A stretch of DNA of 64,000 nucleotides from the NCBI GenBank assembly GCA_020631735.1, contig CM036160.1, positions 114,744,680-114,808,679 on the forward strand. Direction: 5' to 3'. This DNA comes from Saccharum officinarum. Lineage: Eukaryota; Streptophyta; Magnoliopsida; Poales; Poaceae. Made by a program: the position numbers and the translations under genes. The notes under the pieces were generated by a model. That model made no database searches and was not told where the DNA came from. It saw only the letters and a list, made by a program, of their open reading frames with translations. Below, piece after piece: positions 1 through 12,988 of the stretch (position 1 is the stretch's first letter; every line of letters starts with the position of its first letter).

Positions 1-3000
1 GCTCGCCGCAAAGACGGTCATGCAACAGGGTCCAAAACACACATGCTCATGAGACGCACCTGCAGCAGGGGTTTAACAAACCCTGAGTACGAAAGTACTC
101 AACAAGACTTAACCGACAAAACCAGTGGAACGACTCAGGAATGCAGGCTTAGGGGAATCAAGGTGAGGTTCCAGCAAGAATTCAAGTTCTTTTGCATAAA
201 AGCTACTAATTGTAAATCCTTAAGATCATGATTTTATTTCAGTATTACTTATTAACATAATGTAAGTGATCCTAATCTAGATCATATATCTCATTCAGTA
301 TCTTTCTGATTCTCCATCAAAGTTCCATTTCTTAACTACGATGTTGAACAGAGAATCGAGTCTCCTTAACCGAGGAGCAGCGACGATTCGAATCAATTAA
401 ACCCAGCTGGGGATTCCTAATCACACGACATATGTAGGACTTTAACCAACATATATCAACCTTCACTCGGATCCTCCAACGCATGACCGGGTCCAGCGCC
501 ACCCGAGAGTACAGTACACCTCCAATCCAGCCATTGGCTACGAGGGTACACACTACTCTCGCCATATCTCCACTCCCAGTGCACGGTTGGCCGTTCACAT
601 GTTGGCATTACCGAGGTCTTAGGCTTACCGGAGCATGTGATCAGTTACAAAGTCTTGACGCACACAATTCAAACAACGGTACGGTCCTTAACTGACTCAA
701 TCGGAGACACTACATGGGGACTCCTTTCCCGATGCAAGTCCACCAACCGGTCCTAGGTTATCATCATTAATATTCATCAAGTGGTTGTTCAACAACCCTT
801 TGAACTTTACTCAAAAGTTTTAAAGTTTTCTCATTAAGCATGGCTAAGCATACTAAGCATTTTTAAATAAAAACAGTAACAAGGATGGTATTGAAATATC
901 AAGGATGATAATGCAGTAATTAGGTTATCACTCAACTCCTAGCACTTAATGCAATAGAGTAGTAACATAAGTGAAGTAAAACTTTTCAAATCGCAAGGAA
1001 AGGTTAGATGTAACCAGGGCTTGCCTTGGTCGGCGGGAAACTCAGGTTCGGGATCGGTACCACAGATGTCAAACCCTATTTCCACGGACGTCGGTGCTTC
1101 TTCGGGAACGGGTTCGGCTTCGGCACCCTCCTCTTTCACGGGGACTACACGTGACGACATTGTATGCTTTAAGATGATAAAATAATAAACATGATGCTCG
1201 ATGGATGCATAACAGAGTTAACAACTTGAGTACAGCTTTCCTTCGCGGTACAGTTGAACAACAAAAGTTTCTAACCTAACCCTAATCTAGGGCTTGATTA
1301 CGCTAAACACTTTATTAAAGGATTTCGTTAAACACATGAAATAACACTAATTAAGTATTAACAACATGGTTAAGAATGCTTAACAATCAATTATAAATGA
1401 TAAAGGTCATTAAGGGTTAATGACCTAAAGTCAACACTCAATCATAAAGTCAAACAACACTAATCATTATGCCCTAATTAATTAATTAACTAATTAATAA
1501 AGTATAATTTAAGAATAAAATCAACTTAGCCTAATTAAGTTAAAATTTTTAATTTAGAAAGCTTACATCATAATTAGATGGTAATACAATTTTCATGATT
1601 TTTGGATAAATAAATAAGCCTAGAAAAATTATGTAAGGGCCACTTAAGAATTAAATGAGCTAATTAATTAACCTACAAAAAGTAATTAAAATTGGAATTT
1701 ATTATTTTTCTTAAATAGTACATAGTACATAAAGTTTACTCAAAAATTTTCACTAATTTTGGAACTCTAATTAATTTATAACAAAATAAACAAAACTGAA
1801 AACTATTTTAGCCCAGCAGTCCGGCCCGGCAGCGCGCCCACGCTCTCCTTCGCGCGCCCGCGCGCGGCCCGCTTTTCCCCGGCTCGGCCCAGCAACGCGG
1901 CCGGCCTGCTCGCGCGCGCGCCCAGTCGCTGATGCGTCGGCCCCGTGTGTCATCCTCTACCTCTCGCTCTCCCTTCCCGTCGCTGCGGCACGGTGGCTGA
2001 CCGACGACCGCGACCTCGGAAGCCTACTCCGACTCTACTATCACGGCCTACTCCATCCTACAAACCTATTCCACCATTCAACCACAAAGCTCAAGCGCTG
2101 GCGACCCCTTACCGACGGCTATGGCGGACCGGAGGCGACGGTGAGCCGTGAAAACACGCCCCCGGTGAATTAGCGACCAAATTGAGGCGTGAAAAACGTT
2201 GAGGGGCTCACAGTGATCACGTAGGTGCTCTTGGTGAAGACAGAGGCGCTCAGGAGTGGCCGGTCCACGGTGAGGCGACCACAGCGGCTCTTTGCTCGGG
2301 AGCGAAGAAGACAGCGGCGGTGCGGGCACTCCGGGCGGTAGCAGTGGACGCGAGTGGCCGAGAAGGTGCGCTGGAGCAAGGCGGTTGTGGTGGAGTGGTT
2401 TGCGTGGCCAGAGGTGGCTCGACGGAGGCTACGGCGAGCGGTGGAGCTGCGGTGGCGGCGGAAACCGAGGAAGAGAAAAACTCAACCACGACGGTGCTCA
2501 CTATATATAGGGCGATGAAAATGGTCTCCAGGTGACGTGTGACAAGTCACGAATGTGCTGAAGCAAGAGCTGGCGGTCGAGAATGTGCCTGGAAGGTGTT
2601 CGAAGCTCGCCGGCGTCGGCGGGGAGGTGGCGCTCGGTGGTTGGCGACGATTTCAAATAATTTACAGAAATGCCACTGGAGGAAATTTTCAAATTACTTT
2701 CAAATCTTCAATAGAAGTTGAAAATCTGTAAATACAAAAGTTGTTCAATTCAAAGATATACAACTTTCTCAATATGAACATTTTCCAATTCGGCTTAGAT
2801 TTTGAAATTTGAATTTGAATTCAAAAGGGGACATTTTCTGGAATTCTGTAAAATCAAAATTACTTTGAATTTTGTATTGAAACTTCAAAAACTCAAAATA
2901 CCAAAGTTGTACATCTAGGACAGACCTACAACTTTTCTATTCAAAACATTTTCAAATTATGCTTCCATTTTGAAATTGAATAGGGGAAATGAAAATGGGT

Positions 3001-3705
3001 CAAATTTGAGATTTGAATCTTTTCAAAATTACTTCAAATTTTACACTGAAACTTTGAAAACTCAAAACATGAAACTTGTAGCCCTTGAAAAGATCTCCAA
3101 ACTTGGTTTTTACACTTTTTCCCAAATTTTGCTTAGATTTTGATCTATTCAAAAAGGGGTAAAACTAGGGTTTTGCTTTTCAGGGTTTTCAGAAAGATTT
3201 TGAATTGAAACTTGATACTCTATTAATTGGTGGTTATTTAGTGATCACACCATCACCCTAGGGCATCATTGAGTCAAACCTCACATGGTTGACCAAAAGG
3301 ACTCCCTAGGTTGACCAGTTTGACTAAGGAAATTCTTTTAATAATTCCTCAAATTTGAATTCGAATTCGAATCGGAAAACTTGTAACAGGTTTTGGGATT
3401 CCAAATCCTAACTCAAACTTGAAGCTTTATTTTATAAGTGGGACTTGAGCTTATACCCTACACTTGGCACTAGTGTATAACACCGTTATACACCTCAATT
3501 TACGCAGGGCATAAACTAAGTATTTGCGGTGACATTCGAAATTAGGGTTTTCGGATTTCGAGTCACACAACGAGAAACACATCCAACCTAAGAAGTTAAA
3601 CTCATTTTAGTTGATGCATAATATTGTTAACCTAATCATGGATGATTTGCAGTGCAAATGATGACATGGCAGGTTTTTAGTTACTATAACACTAGGGGTG
3701 TTACA
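1..3705. mobile_element. Partial long LTR, probably Ty3/gypsy (Tekay/Del-like)
   Basis: No convincing coding frame is present. The segment ends in GGTGTTACA at 3705, the 3'-terminal form common in long LTRs of grass gypsy elements. The left end lies outside the window, so no TSD can be checked. Inside are a GC-rich block (1810-2480), a TATA-like CTATATATAG near 2500, and an AT-rich block of degenerate repeats (2712-3170). A diverged relative of its left part recurs at 7200-7450 and 9411-9600 (shared stretches such as CTCAACAAGACTTA and CCCAGCTGGG). The lineage is inferred from length and end sequence. Short ORFs in it look like chance. Confidence 0.5.
2712..3170. repeat. Degenerate AT-rich tandem modules inside the LTR
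   Basis: About three imperfect modules of roughly 130-150 bp repeat the order: TTGAAACTT-like, CTCAAAA, AAGTTGTA(C/G), CAACTTTT, CATTTTC, then CATTTTGAAATTGAA-like. They are diverged and have no coding potential. Confidence 0.45.
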
Positions 3706-4776
3706 CGCCTCAGCATCTGATGCTGCCCAGCGCCTTCGCAGCCTCTGCGCTCTGCTGACGCCACCGCCAATGGACGCTAATGCCATGCGTCTGTTGTAGC
3801 ACCACCAGTGCGTCTGGTGCTCACACACCAGCACAACGCAGCTAGGGTTAGGCAACAGATGCGGTGGCCGCGTCTGACGTCTCCGAACCCCGCGTCCGAC
3901 GCCTGTTTCTCAGCGAGAAACACTTCCGCGACTTCGCCTCCTTTTTCATCCTTCAGCGCAATGGAGAGAGGACCCTAAACCCCTCTTAACCGCTCTAATT
4001 CCACCGTCTTCGCAAATATGCCAACACCACCAAGTGAACATCACAATGTGCATGTGTGTTAGCATTTTCATAAATATTTTCTTCGAAGGAATTAGGCACT
4101 CAACTTGCTACGCCACTTGATCCTAACACGTATGCAAAGTTAGATCGCTCAAGTGGCACTAGATGACCGATATGCAAACAAGTTTGCCCTCTTAATAGTA
4201 CGGCCAACTAACCTAAACCCGGTCATCAACATCTCTACACACCTATGACCGGTGAAATGAAAATGCCCTATGTTATACCTTTGCCTTGCGCATTCCACTC
4301 CATCTCCTCCGACATTGATGCAACACATGCACCAACCATATCATAAATGATATGATCCACTTCACATCATCATATGACCTTGTTGGTCCATCGATCTTGA
4401 CCTCACTTGCTCTTCACCGTTGCGTCGGTCCATCGGCGCCAAGTCTTGCTCAAGCTTCACCGTCACACGCGGTCCCTCGCTTCAAAGCCTCCAACTTGCC
4501 CTTCACACTTACAACCGGTCCATCGAACCAAGTCTCATCTTGATCTTCTCCACCTTGATCACATGACTCCATGTCATGTCGCATATGTAATAAGCTCCTC
4601 CATCATCACATGTGCAAGCTTTGCAATATTTCCAAGCCATCTCCACCTCCATGTCATAGGTTGCTCACACACATGTACCTGTGGACTAATCACCTGTGTA
4701 TCTCACATAAAACACAATTAGTCCACCTAAGTTGTCACTCAATTACCAAAACCAAACAAGGACCTTTTACCTTGGA
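3706..4776 (-). mobile_element. Copia (SIRE/Maximus-type) LTR fragment
   Basis: Read on the minus strand, this starts near 4776 with AAGGTCCTTGTTTGGTTTTG and runs through modules also present in the LTR beginning at 35363: GGTAATTGAGTGACA near the start, then GGTGTTGGCATATTTGCG and GGTCCTCTCTCC. The terminal TGAAAG is damaged and the far end is cut off by the LTR ending at 3705. It is therefore a fragment, probably interrupted by the element to its left. Confidence 0.55.
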
Positions 4777-4885
4777 CATGTAACAAGAAGGTAAAATGAT
4801 TCACTCAATTCAGCATGTATATAATTACCTTTATTCATCTACTGAAGCATTCTATTTTTTGTATTCAAATCAAATCGAAGAAGGG

Positions 4886-6058
4886 TGTCGGGTACCATAA
4901 TTAGGGGAACCCAAATTAGGATGAAAATCCACCTGGCCTTCCAAACCAAACATTAATCTGTCCCGTCTAAGGAAAAAATCAACTAAGGAGACCCACGAGC
5001 TAACTCTCCCCTTGCTGGGCCTCCAGCAAGCCACGTGAGGGTACCAGCCCATCTCTCCACTTCATCTGAGGCCTCACACAAGGGGTCACGAAACATCACC
5101 GACTCGCTCGAGACTCCAGCGCTGGGCCACGGGCACAGGCCAACCCGCAGCATCATCACCGTCTCGTCCGAGCCCCAGAGATGACGTCATCTATCTCCGC
5201 CTCGCCCGAGACCGGCCTCTAATGCCACTCCCCCATTGGCACGCTCGAGACGCCCCTGTGACATCACCCACATTCTTGCGCCGACCAACCGGACAAGCTA
5301 GGAATGACAGGGGTCAAATCATGACGTCGTCGCCCATAACAGCATGGGGAAGAGCTGCTGGTCACTATGCCACCCATACTGGCACTATACACATGATCCA
5401 GGCCTGTGTGGCATACGAAACGCCGCTCTAGGACACTATTCCCTTGAACGGAGCGAGATCACGCCATGATTCACACCTCCGAGGCCTCGGCCCTCTACGC
5501 CAGTCAAACCGCAGGACAGGCACGTCACCACAGGGATAATCACGACTCTACACGTTGTAGCTGCGTCATCCACAGAGCCACGTATGTTAGTACACGTCGC
5601 TACAGCATCAAAGGACAGGGGCCACTCCTCCAATAGCGGCACGCCTCCAACTACAGGGCAAGAGTGAGGGCCTCGGATCTTCCTTTCCAGGAAAGATATC
5701 ACGTAGCACATGCATGTAACCTGGCGTTCCCCTTGCGTCTATAAAAGGGGAGGGCAGGGACCATTTTAGATAGACGAAAGGCAAATCATAGGCCATTCGA
5801 CTTATCAGAGGCGAATACACACACTCCACTCACATCTTGAGACCTGGGAGCTCCTCCCTCTCTCACCAGCTTGTAACCCCCTACTACAAGCACCTCGGTG
5901 CAAGATAATACAAGACTCCCCTCCCCCACTGGACGTAGGGCATTCTTCTGCCCGAACCAGTATAAATCGCTTGTGTTCTTCTTGCACACCATCCGAATCT
6001 CCGACGCGCAGACACATATTACTCGTTAGTGCTAGAACCGTCGTTTCTTACACCGACA
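4886..6058 (+). mobile_element. Solo LTR (1173 bp) with perfect 5-bp TSD
   Basis: The element begins TGTCGG and ends CCGACA, a 6-bp terminal inverted repeat with TG...CA ends. It is flanked by AAGGG on both sides (4881-4885 and 6059-6063). TATAAAAG at 5740-5747 sets the transcription direction as plus. No internal retroelement sequence or second LTR adjoins it, so it is a solo LTR left by LTR-LTR recombination. The TGTCGG/CCGACA ends suggest a gypsy-type element; the lineage is uncertain. Confidence 0.85.
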
Positions 6059-6480
6059 AAGGGGCAAGGAATTCTTTTTTCTTTTTGAGAATTACTAAGG
6101 GGCAAGGAATTCTGTGAACACTCCTACTAAGTCTCCGACAAAGTGGCTAGTTATGTAGAAAAAGCTCACTCCAAGGAAAAAAAAGAGTGTTGTTTGAATA
6201 ATCCTAGAACGATGTTATGGCTGTTCTAAATTCCTAGGCAAACATATGTCCACCTGGATGGTAATTTTGGCTATGTGAACCTGTACTCTTAAATTCTCGG
6301 GGAAACAAGTAAATCTATATGGATGCACTAGCTAAGTTAACTTGCTAAAATTTTCTTATAATGATCATTTCGTTTTATCTCAATTGCATAAGTTATGGGT
6401 GTATTTCATAGTTCAAATGTTTCTCTTCCGATGTGTGTACAATTTAGTTCAAGCAATGTGTAGGACCGTGATAGCTAAGA
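6059..6480. other. Intergenic stretch, nothing recognised
   Basis: AT-rich unique-looking sequence with a short duplicated GGGGCAAGGAATTCT (6061 and 6099). I see no gene, terminal repeat or TSD. Confidence 0.5.
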
Positions 6481-6504
6481 GGGGGAGGGGTGAATGTAGG
6501 TTGT

Positions 6505-6608
6505 TCGGCTGATGGTTTCTGCAGCTGACAAGCCGGCTAATGTTGTATTGTTGTGAGAGAAAAATATTGTACCATGGCTAATAAGTTCAAGCAAACAGGG
6601 CCAGGCTT
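6505..6608. mobile_element. hAT-like MITE remnant
   Basis: Contains TTGTTGTGAGAGAAAAATAT, the reverse complement of the core of the MITE at 15824-15953, and ends CAAACAGGGCC, resembling that family's terminus. Confidence 0.45.
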
Positions 6609-7452
6609 CTAAAAACTATTTGGCCTTTATTTCTACTTATTAAAACCTATGCAAGATTATTATCTAAATGTGCACTACATGACTTTGTCAAGTATTGCTA
6701 TCTCTAACACAAAAGAGTTAGCAACCTAGGTTCCAATCCTATCAAGTAGCCTAGCAAGCTAAACTAGGAAAGGTAGGCACAAAAATAGAAAAAGCTATAT
6801 AAGCGTGAAATCTTAAATGAGTTAGAAACTGCAAACTTTTGTTTGTGGCAGAACCGCCAAATTTAACCTAAACCAAGGTCTACACAAGAGACCAAGTTAA
6901 ACCTGGTAGTCTATCGAGCACACCTAAACGGATAACTAAAAAATCCACATTTTCACCGTGGATCATAAATAAGTGAATAAAGCTTACACATTCTTAACCA
7001 TTTCATACATCATTCAGTTTCTGAATCAAAGTTATTACAAAATAAGTTTCATAAGAGCAGCGAAAGATAAGTCATTTATACTAAAGCAACAGAAATAAAA
7101 TAGTTCAGAATGTTAAGGTAGAGATAGATATGTAAGAATAAAACTTCTACGATCACGACGATAAAGGAAACCTCATTTGGCTCCAACACATCCACCTGCT
7201 ACCTGCAACAGCAGCAATAAAACCCTGAGTAATCAATGTACTCAACAAGACTTACCCAACTAGATGGGAATAGTATCCCAACTCTCAAGGACATGCTAGG
7301 GCTACTTGGTTTGCTAGTTTGTTTAACTTGCAGGAAAGCCTTACTAATAGAGTAATAGTGCATCCTTATATTCAATGTTTTAGCAATCACATCAAATTTA
7401 TTAGCTAACCTTTTTAGGTGAACACCTATGCTATTTTCATGCAAGTGGTAGG

Positions 7453-9405
7453 TGAAAGTGCATCAAGCCCTTTAGTGGGTTTTGGGTGATTCAATGACAA
7501 CGTGATTAAAGGTCTAACCTGTTTGCTAAGTGTGGACAGGAAATAGATTATCTCACAGGTATTTAATGAAAGCCAAAATGATGAATTGTTGGAAACAATC
7601 TAGTTCAAACACAAGACAACAATGCAGATGTATTTCATGCAAAGGCTTACTCATTTGTGGGATTTCTATAACTCATATGAAAGCAAGCACGTTGAAAAAT
7701 AATTGATGAGATATGAGGGATTGCATATGTAATGGTCTCACCTTTGAAGCTTGCTAGATGAAAGACAAGTATACAATTGAGCTTAACAAATGATTCGGCA
7801 TCAAGTGTAACTAGATAGCTTGAGATGGTGTAGATAGCAAGGAAAGGCTTTGAGGTACTAAGCAAGGGAGAAGGGCAAGCGACGGCATGGCAACCGAGGA
7901 ACCTAGCTAGGGTGAAAAAGAAAGTACTTGCATATAGTCAAGGCACAAATCAAACCATATTGGTCATATTGAAGTGAAGGATCAAATCCTAGACGACTTT
8001 ATAAAGAGATGACTTGATATCTTTGGAGCCAATTCTCCTTTATTGAAAGAAGTCAAGTCACATGCTCAAGATGGCTATGCTCAAGGAGAAAATCAAATTG
8101 ACAAGAATGACACCCTCACTTGTCGAAGATTGAAAACAACGGCATTTCAGTTCAAAGGATTTCAACTCAAGCATTTCAACTCCGTTTTCATTTGATCTTG
8201 AGTTAATAGGTATGACGTACTATTAAGAGGGATGCATCATGTTAATAGATAACTATTCATAAGTGCTCAAGCCAACCCATGTGAGTTTGAGTGTTTGAGA
8301 GACAAAAAAATGCTAACTCGGTTTTGTTGGTCAGGCAATATACTGGACGTGTCCGGTATTTGCCCAGGCACAGCACTGTCTTGGCTTGGCTCGTCGGGAG
8401 TTTCGACGTTCGTCGGGAGTCCAACGCCTCACGCTTCAATGTCTTAGTTACCATTGAGGCTGTACGGTCGATACCGGACGTGTCCGGCATTGCTCAATGG
8501 TCACATAACGACTAGTTTTTCAAAGGGGCTATAAATACCCCTTAGCCTTCACCTTTGGAGGCTGCTGATTCTGCTGACTCTCTCACACATTTTTAAGCCT
8601 TGAGAACACTCTCCAACCCTCTCTTAATGAGTGATTGATTCAAACTTGCAAAATCCATCTTGTGGGTTAAATGAGATTCAAATTTGAGAGCAAGCCACCC
8701 TTGAGCACTTGTGCATATTGTCGATCTTATGATTTGCATTTGTTACTCTTGGACTCTTTGGTCCTAGACGGCTAGGCGTCGCTGAAGAGCACCCAAGAGA
8801 TTGTGGTGTGCCTCGGAAAGTTTGTGCCGGTTTGATTCCACCACCGCAAGGGAAGGGATCAACTAGTGGAAGGAGGAAAAGGAGTTAGAAAAGACTCCGG
8901 CTAAAGTGGCCTTCGTGGTCCTCTAGAGTTGACCTTTGCTGGGTCGCTCGCAGCCCCCTCAACGGAGAGTAGGTCTCGACGGAGATCGAACTTCGGTAAA
9001 ACAAATACCGTGTCTCGATCTCTCTTTACTGTTGGTATTTGTGATCTTTGTGTATTGTTTGAGCTTGTATACATGTTCCTAGACAGTGCCTGCAGCTTGG
9101 AAGCGAAGAGGAGTCAAAAGGAGAAAGTTCCACTGCAGATTGCGCAACCCGTTTATACCGGACGTGTCCGGTATTTGTGGGCAGTGGCCTATTTATTTAT
9201 TATCTGCTCTAACCTCTTGTGTTGCAGGGTATTGGCTCCTAGGTTTGCTCAGCATAGTTTTTATACTTAGTGGTAGACTCGTGAGGGTTTATTTATCTGA
9301 TTAGGAGTTTCCAAGCTATCACTAATCGTTTCCGCATTCTGAAGGGTTGAATTTTTAGAAACGCCTATTCACCCCCCCCTCTAGGCAGCATCCTCGGTCC
9401 TTTCA
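7453..9405 (+). mobile_element. Solo copia LTR (1953 bp) with perfect 5-bp TSD
   Basis: The element starts TGAAAGTGCATC and ends GGTCCTTTCA (TGAAAG...CTTTCA ends, as in the complete element at 36632-50201). GTAGG flanks it on both sides (7448-7452, 9406-9410). TATAAAT at 8530-8536 gives plus orientation. It carries three imperfect copies of the palindrome CCGGACGTGTCCGG near 8342, 8471 and 9158. No internal region follows, so it is a solo LTR. A fragment of the same family lies reversed at 17440-18110. Confidence 0.9.
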
Positions 9406-10560
9406 GTAGGCAATCAGAGTATCCCATCTCCATCACTTTCAACCTTTTGCCACCAACATCATGATATAATTATTATTATTATAGCATTAGTGCAACAAGT
9501 GGTATCCATATCCGAGGAGGACGGTGATTGCAATCGATATACATCTAGCTGGGCAATTCCAAACACACGCCCTTACTTCTCAAAAGTCTGTACAAGGCAG
9601 CCATTCCAAATATACAACTAATGCATGAAAGTGACCTGACTACACCAGAAGACCCATCCTAGGAGGTCCGTCCTAGAAGGGTCCCCCGCCCAGTTTTTCC
9701 ATGGACATTCCCGGCCTCCAATAATGCCTTGAATGGTAACATAACACTTAAGTGAACGGTTTAGGAACCTTAGTTGTAATAAAAAAAACTCAACTTCATG
9801 GTCAACCGTAACTCGGGCCCATGTTATGTGTCCGTTACCTTCAAACTTACCACATCGCTACTAACGAACGGTACTTAATAGACACAAGTAAGAACACATA
9901 CACACATAGCCAGGCTTTGTTGCACCCGCCAATCCTCCAAACAAAATCCCCATTTTTCCACTTTTAGTCCAGTCTCCAATTATTATCCATCTCCAATCCA
10001 TGCGATAGCAGTAGTAGTATAACCAAGACCTATCTATTGCGAGTGGCAGTTCATCACTCGACTTCTACCGTAGTTCCGATAGCATGGCATACTACATGAT
10101 CCCTATCATACTAGTAGGACTCATAGGATAAAAGTATTTATGCAGGTGAGTTCAGTCAACTCCTGCAAATTTATGCACATCATAATAATAATAAGTGCTA
10201 GAAAAAATTAGGGGTTATACACTAGGGCTTGCCTAGGTGACTTGCATTATACTAAGTTAGTTTCTTCCTTCTTCTGAACATAATCATCCTGTCTTTCCGA
10301 CTCGGTCACCATTACATTAGCTTCTTGTTTGACTTCATAGTCCATCAACTGATCCATCAACCACCATCATACCTATATAATATGTACGAATGCAATGCAT
10401 GTTCAAGTGAAACCAGCATAAACAAAGATATTTAGAAAACACTATAGGACGAGTAACTTGTTGTCAGGGTGAACTAGGGTAACTAATCGTTCCTGGTCCA
10501 ACTCTCATACACTTTCCACAGTGACCTTCTTGTGAGTTGATATTAAGGTTTATCAAAATA

Positions 10561-11245
10561 ACAATTTCTAGCAATATCTACTATAATGGACCAATCAAAA
10601 TTATACTAGGTCCTTCTTAAAAACGTTCCCCGCTGAGAGTCTCCAACCATTGTATGCCGAGAAAAATGCACATGATTGACAAATTATCTCCATTTAAATC
10701 AAAGGCTAATAAAACACCTATATCAAAACTGATGGCTGACAAAAAAAAGTTTGATGTCAAGCTTCTCACCACTAGCCCCGGGCAAAAAATACCAAGAACT
10801 GAGTACCGAACCGAAAATACCGAGAACCGAACCGAAAATACCGAAACCGAATTTTTCGATACCCTATTCGGTTCCTAATTCCCAGGAACCAAAATTACCG
10901 GGAACCAAATTTACCGAATTACCTAAAATGTGTTGAGTTTGAGTGTTGTTATATTATTGATTATACTATTGTATACTATTATATTATGTATTTATGGTAC
11001 CCACTCTTATAGTCTTGTGGACTTTTATATGTATATCTATTTTTGCACTATTATTCTCTATGAAATCATGTCAAAATTAGCTTTTGAACTTATTATTACA
11101 TGCCTCTGGATCAGTTCAGTAAATACTGAAATCGAACTGAAAGTGTCGAAACCGAATTTCCTCGGTGTAGATTTTTTGAAGGAACCGATCAATACCTATT
11201 TTTCAAGCAACCGAATTTCTATGGGAACCGGTATTACCGAATGCC
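10561..11245. mobile_element. CCGAACCGAA-rich transposon-like segment
   Basis: Clusters of ACCGAACCGAAAATACCGA-type repeats lie at 10797-10925 and 11120-11240, flanking an AT-rich core. The same style of repeat occurs at 18455-18560 and 57100-57960. Subterminal repeat clusters like this are typical of hAT-type DNA transposons, but no TIR or TSD was identified, so the superfamily is a guess. Confidence 0.35.
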
Positions 11246-11359
11246 CGGACTGACCCACCACCACCCCTACGTGGCTACCCACGCGCGGCTTCAAAGGCTC
11301 CCCACGCACACACCGTCGCGAGCAGGGTGCGAAGGCCGTGATGCGAACGCGGAATATTT

Positions 11360-12382
11360 CAACCCTTTTCTTTTGGGATAATTTGAAAATTTTCCGCTGC
11401 AACTTTTCCCGGGCGGTATGGCTTTCTTTCACCCCATTTATCATAACTAGTAACCTCCCTAATGAACAAGATGGAGTCCAGCTCATTCTCCAGAGTCTTA
11501 TCACTGATGCGACTCCTGAAAATCTCTTCACAAAAATTTTGTTTACCTGATGGTGCATCTGGAAGGCACGAAATGATCACCATTTCCATAGAAAAACCTA
11601 GACTCCGATGCAGGTGCACAATGCAGCAGAAGTCCACATCAACACACACATTCAAGCAATACTGCCTCTGGCTACAACAATCTCTACCAGAGCCCAGGCC
11701 CAGGCGTCCACACTGAACCCCCAAGGTATACCTCTTCCCATGCAATAGGTACCAAGCACCACCAGGCATATGGCAACAGCACCTAGCCTGCTCCAAAGCC
11801 ACAGGTGCTATGTCGACGCATCCATTACACCCGACCAGCCAAATCAGCAACCAAGAATGGCGAGACTGGGCATTTTCATTCTGCATTTGCAGGACCAATC
11901 CACCAAGACGCTGTACATCAAAACGAAGCTCCATGCTTGCACCTTCATCCTCATGGCAGAGGCTGCAGCATTGGCACTAGCATCAACAATCACTGCCAAC
12001 CTCAACATGACAGGTACCAACTTTCTGTCGGGCTATGAACAGTTAGTGCACTTCTTGAACAAGGAAGACCTCTCCGACACACCGGATTGGAAAATCAAGC
12101 CATTCACTCAGATGTTCTCCAATCATGCTACATACTCAGCTGCCACGATCTACAAAGTCCATCGAAGCTTAAACACCACAGCTCACTCTCTTGCACAACA
12201 AGTCTTTCAGGCAACAGATTCACGTGAACATTTCCACTTCATTTGCTCTTCCGAGCATCATGTATGTACCCAACGTAACTGTCTACAAGCTCTACGTGAC
12301 GTAGACTTGGACGATGTACGGATCATTGTAGCTCTTCGCTGCTAATCTATAAATTTGTTTCTTGTCAAAAAAAAAAAAAAAA
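11360..12382 (+). mobile_element. 5'-truncated LINE (L1-type) 3' end with poly(A)
   Basis: The plus strand carries a WCIWKARNDHHFHRKT peptide near 11552-11600, the conserved segment between reverse transcriptase and RNase H in plant L1 elements. An RNase H-like domain frame (11770-12345) follows, then a short 3'UTR and a 16-base poly(A) at 12367-12382. The reverse transcriptase is absent, so the copy is 5'-truncated. The left boundary is approximate and no TSD was found. Confidence 0.7.
11770..12345 (+). pseudogene. LINE RNase H-like domain (C-terminal pol fragment)
   Basis: A 191-codon open frame with the layout of the RNase H domain at the C-terminus of plant L1 ORF2. It has a CYVDAS opening (catalytic Asp region), then a MAEAAALALA helix with the Glu, an FLSGYEQLVHFLN strand-helix, and a final KVHRSLNTTAHSLAQQ helix that usually carries RxxNxxAHxLA. 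The second catalytic Asp (normally in a TDS/TDC motif) is replaced by SGY here, so the domain is probably inactive. The frame is cut off from any upstream reverse transcriptase and the first Met is not a true start. The antisense frame at 11359-11934 is a shadow. Confidence 0.7.
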
Positions 12383-12383
12383 C

Positions 12384-12711
12384 CTTTGTCTGGCCCTCGC
12401 GCCTGATCCGCCACCGCGCTGGCCTCCCTGCCCCCGTTCTCTCATCTGCGGCCGCCGGAGGTGGCCCGTGGCCCCTTTGTCTGGCCGCGACTCCGCTCCA
12501 GCAGCCTAGAGTTTCAGGCCGCCGACCGTGAAGGCTTCGCGACGCATGAGGTGGGGCGGGGAGCGGGTGGGAGGGGCAGGGCTGGGGCGCCGGGTGGCCG
12601 CGTGGGGGCCCGCCCACGGACGGGGGCGCTACGCCAGGTCGTCGACGCCATGGTCGTCAAGATGCACGCCGGCCTCGCCTTCGTCGACGCGCTGCCAACC
12701 GGGTACGTACG
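12384..12711 (+). pseudogene. GC-rich exon-like fragment, unrecognised
   Basis: The GC content jumps right after the LINE poly(A). The plus frame ending RQVVDAMVVKMHAGLAFVDA runs to a plausible donor GTACGTAC at 12702-12715. CCTTTGTCTGGCC occurs twice (12383 and 12471). It may be a captured first exon belonging to the gene-fragment cluster that follows. I cannot name the source gene. Confidence 0.35.
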
Positions 12712-12988
12712 GCACTACGGCACCTCTCCGCCTCCCTCCCCCCACCTCACTGCCTGCCTGCCTGCCTCCCTGTGGCAGGCCGTTGCCTTCTACCATGCGC
12801 GGCCTCCCGATTCCCTGATTTGAAGCGACCTTTTTTTCTTCTGATTCTTGATTAGAACGCACACAGAATAATGCATGAGGGAAGAAAGATTAATACGAAG
12901 TACGTACATTGTATTATTAAATGAAGAGCAGGCAATCTCATTTTAGTCCTACTGCTTTTCGAACTGTATATATAGGCTAATCATCGGA

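Larger units (their letters stand above)
6481..10560. mobile_element. Degenerate long LTR (relative of 1-3705), interrupted at 7453-9405
   Basis: When the solo LTR at 7453-9405 is removed, the flanks join across a single GTAGG. The joined sequence resembles the left part of the LTR at 1-3705 (ACCCTGAGTA, CTCAACAAGACTTA; further on a GAGGA..GGACGGTGATT module and CCAGCTGGGC.ATTCC). Boundaries are not defined and the stretch has no coding frame. A MITE remnant lies at 6505-6608. Confidence 0.4.

Noticed and set aside
11359..11934. 191-codon minus-strand ORF
   Set aside because: Antisense to the LINE frame, whose plus strand shows the expected RNase H and WKARN motifs.
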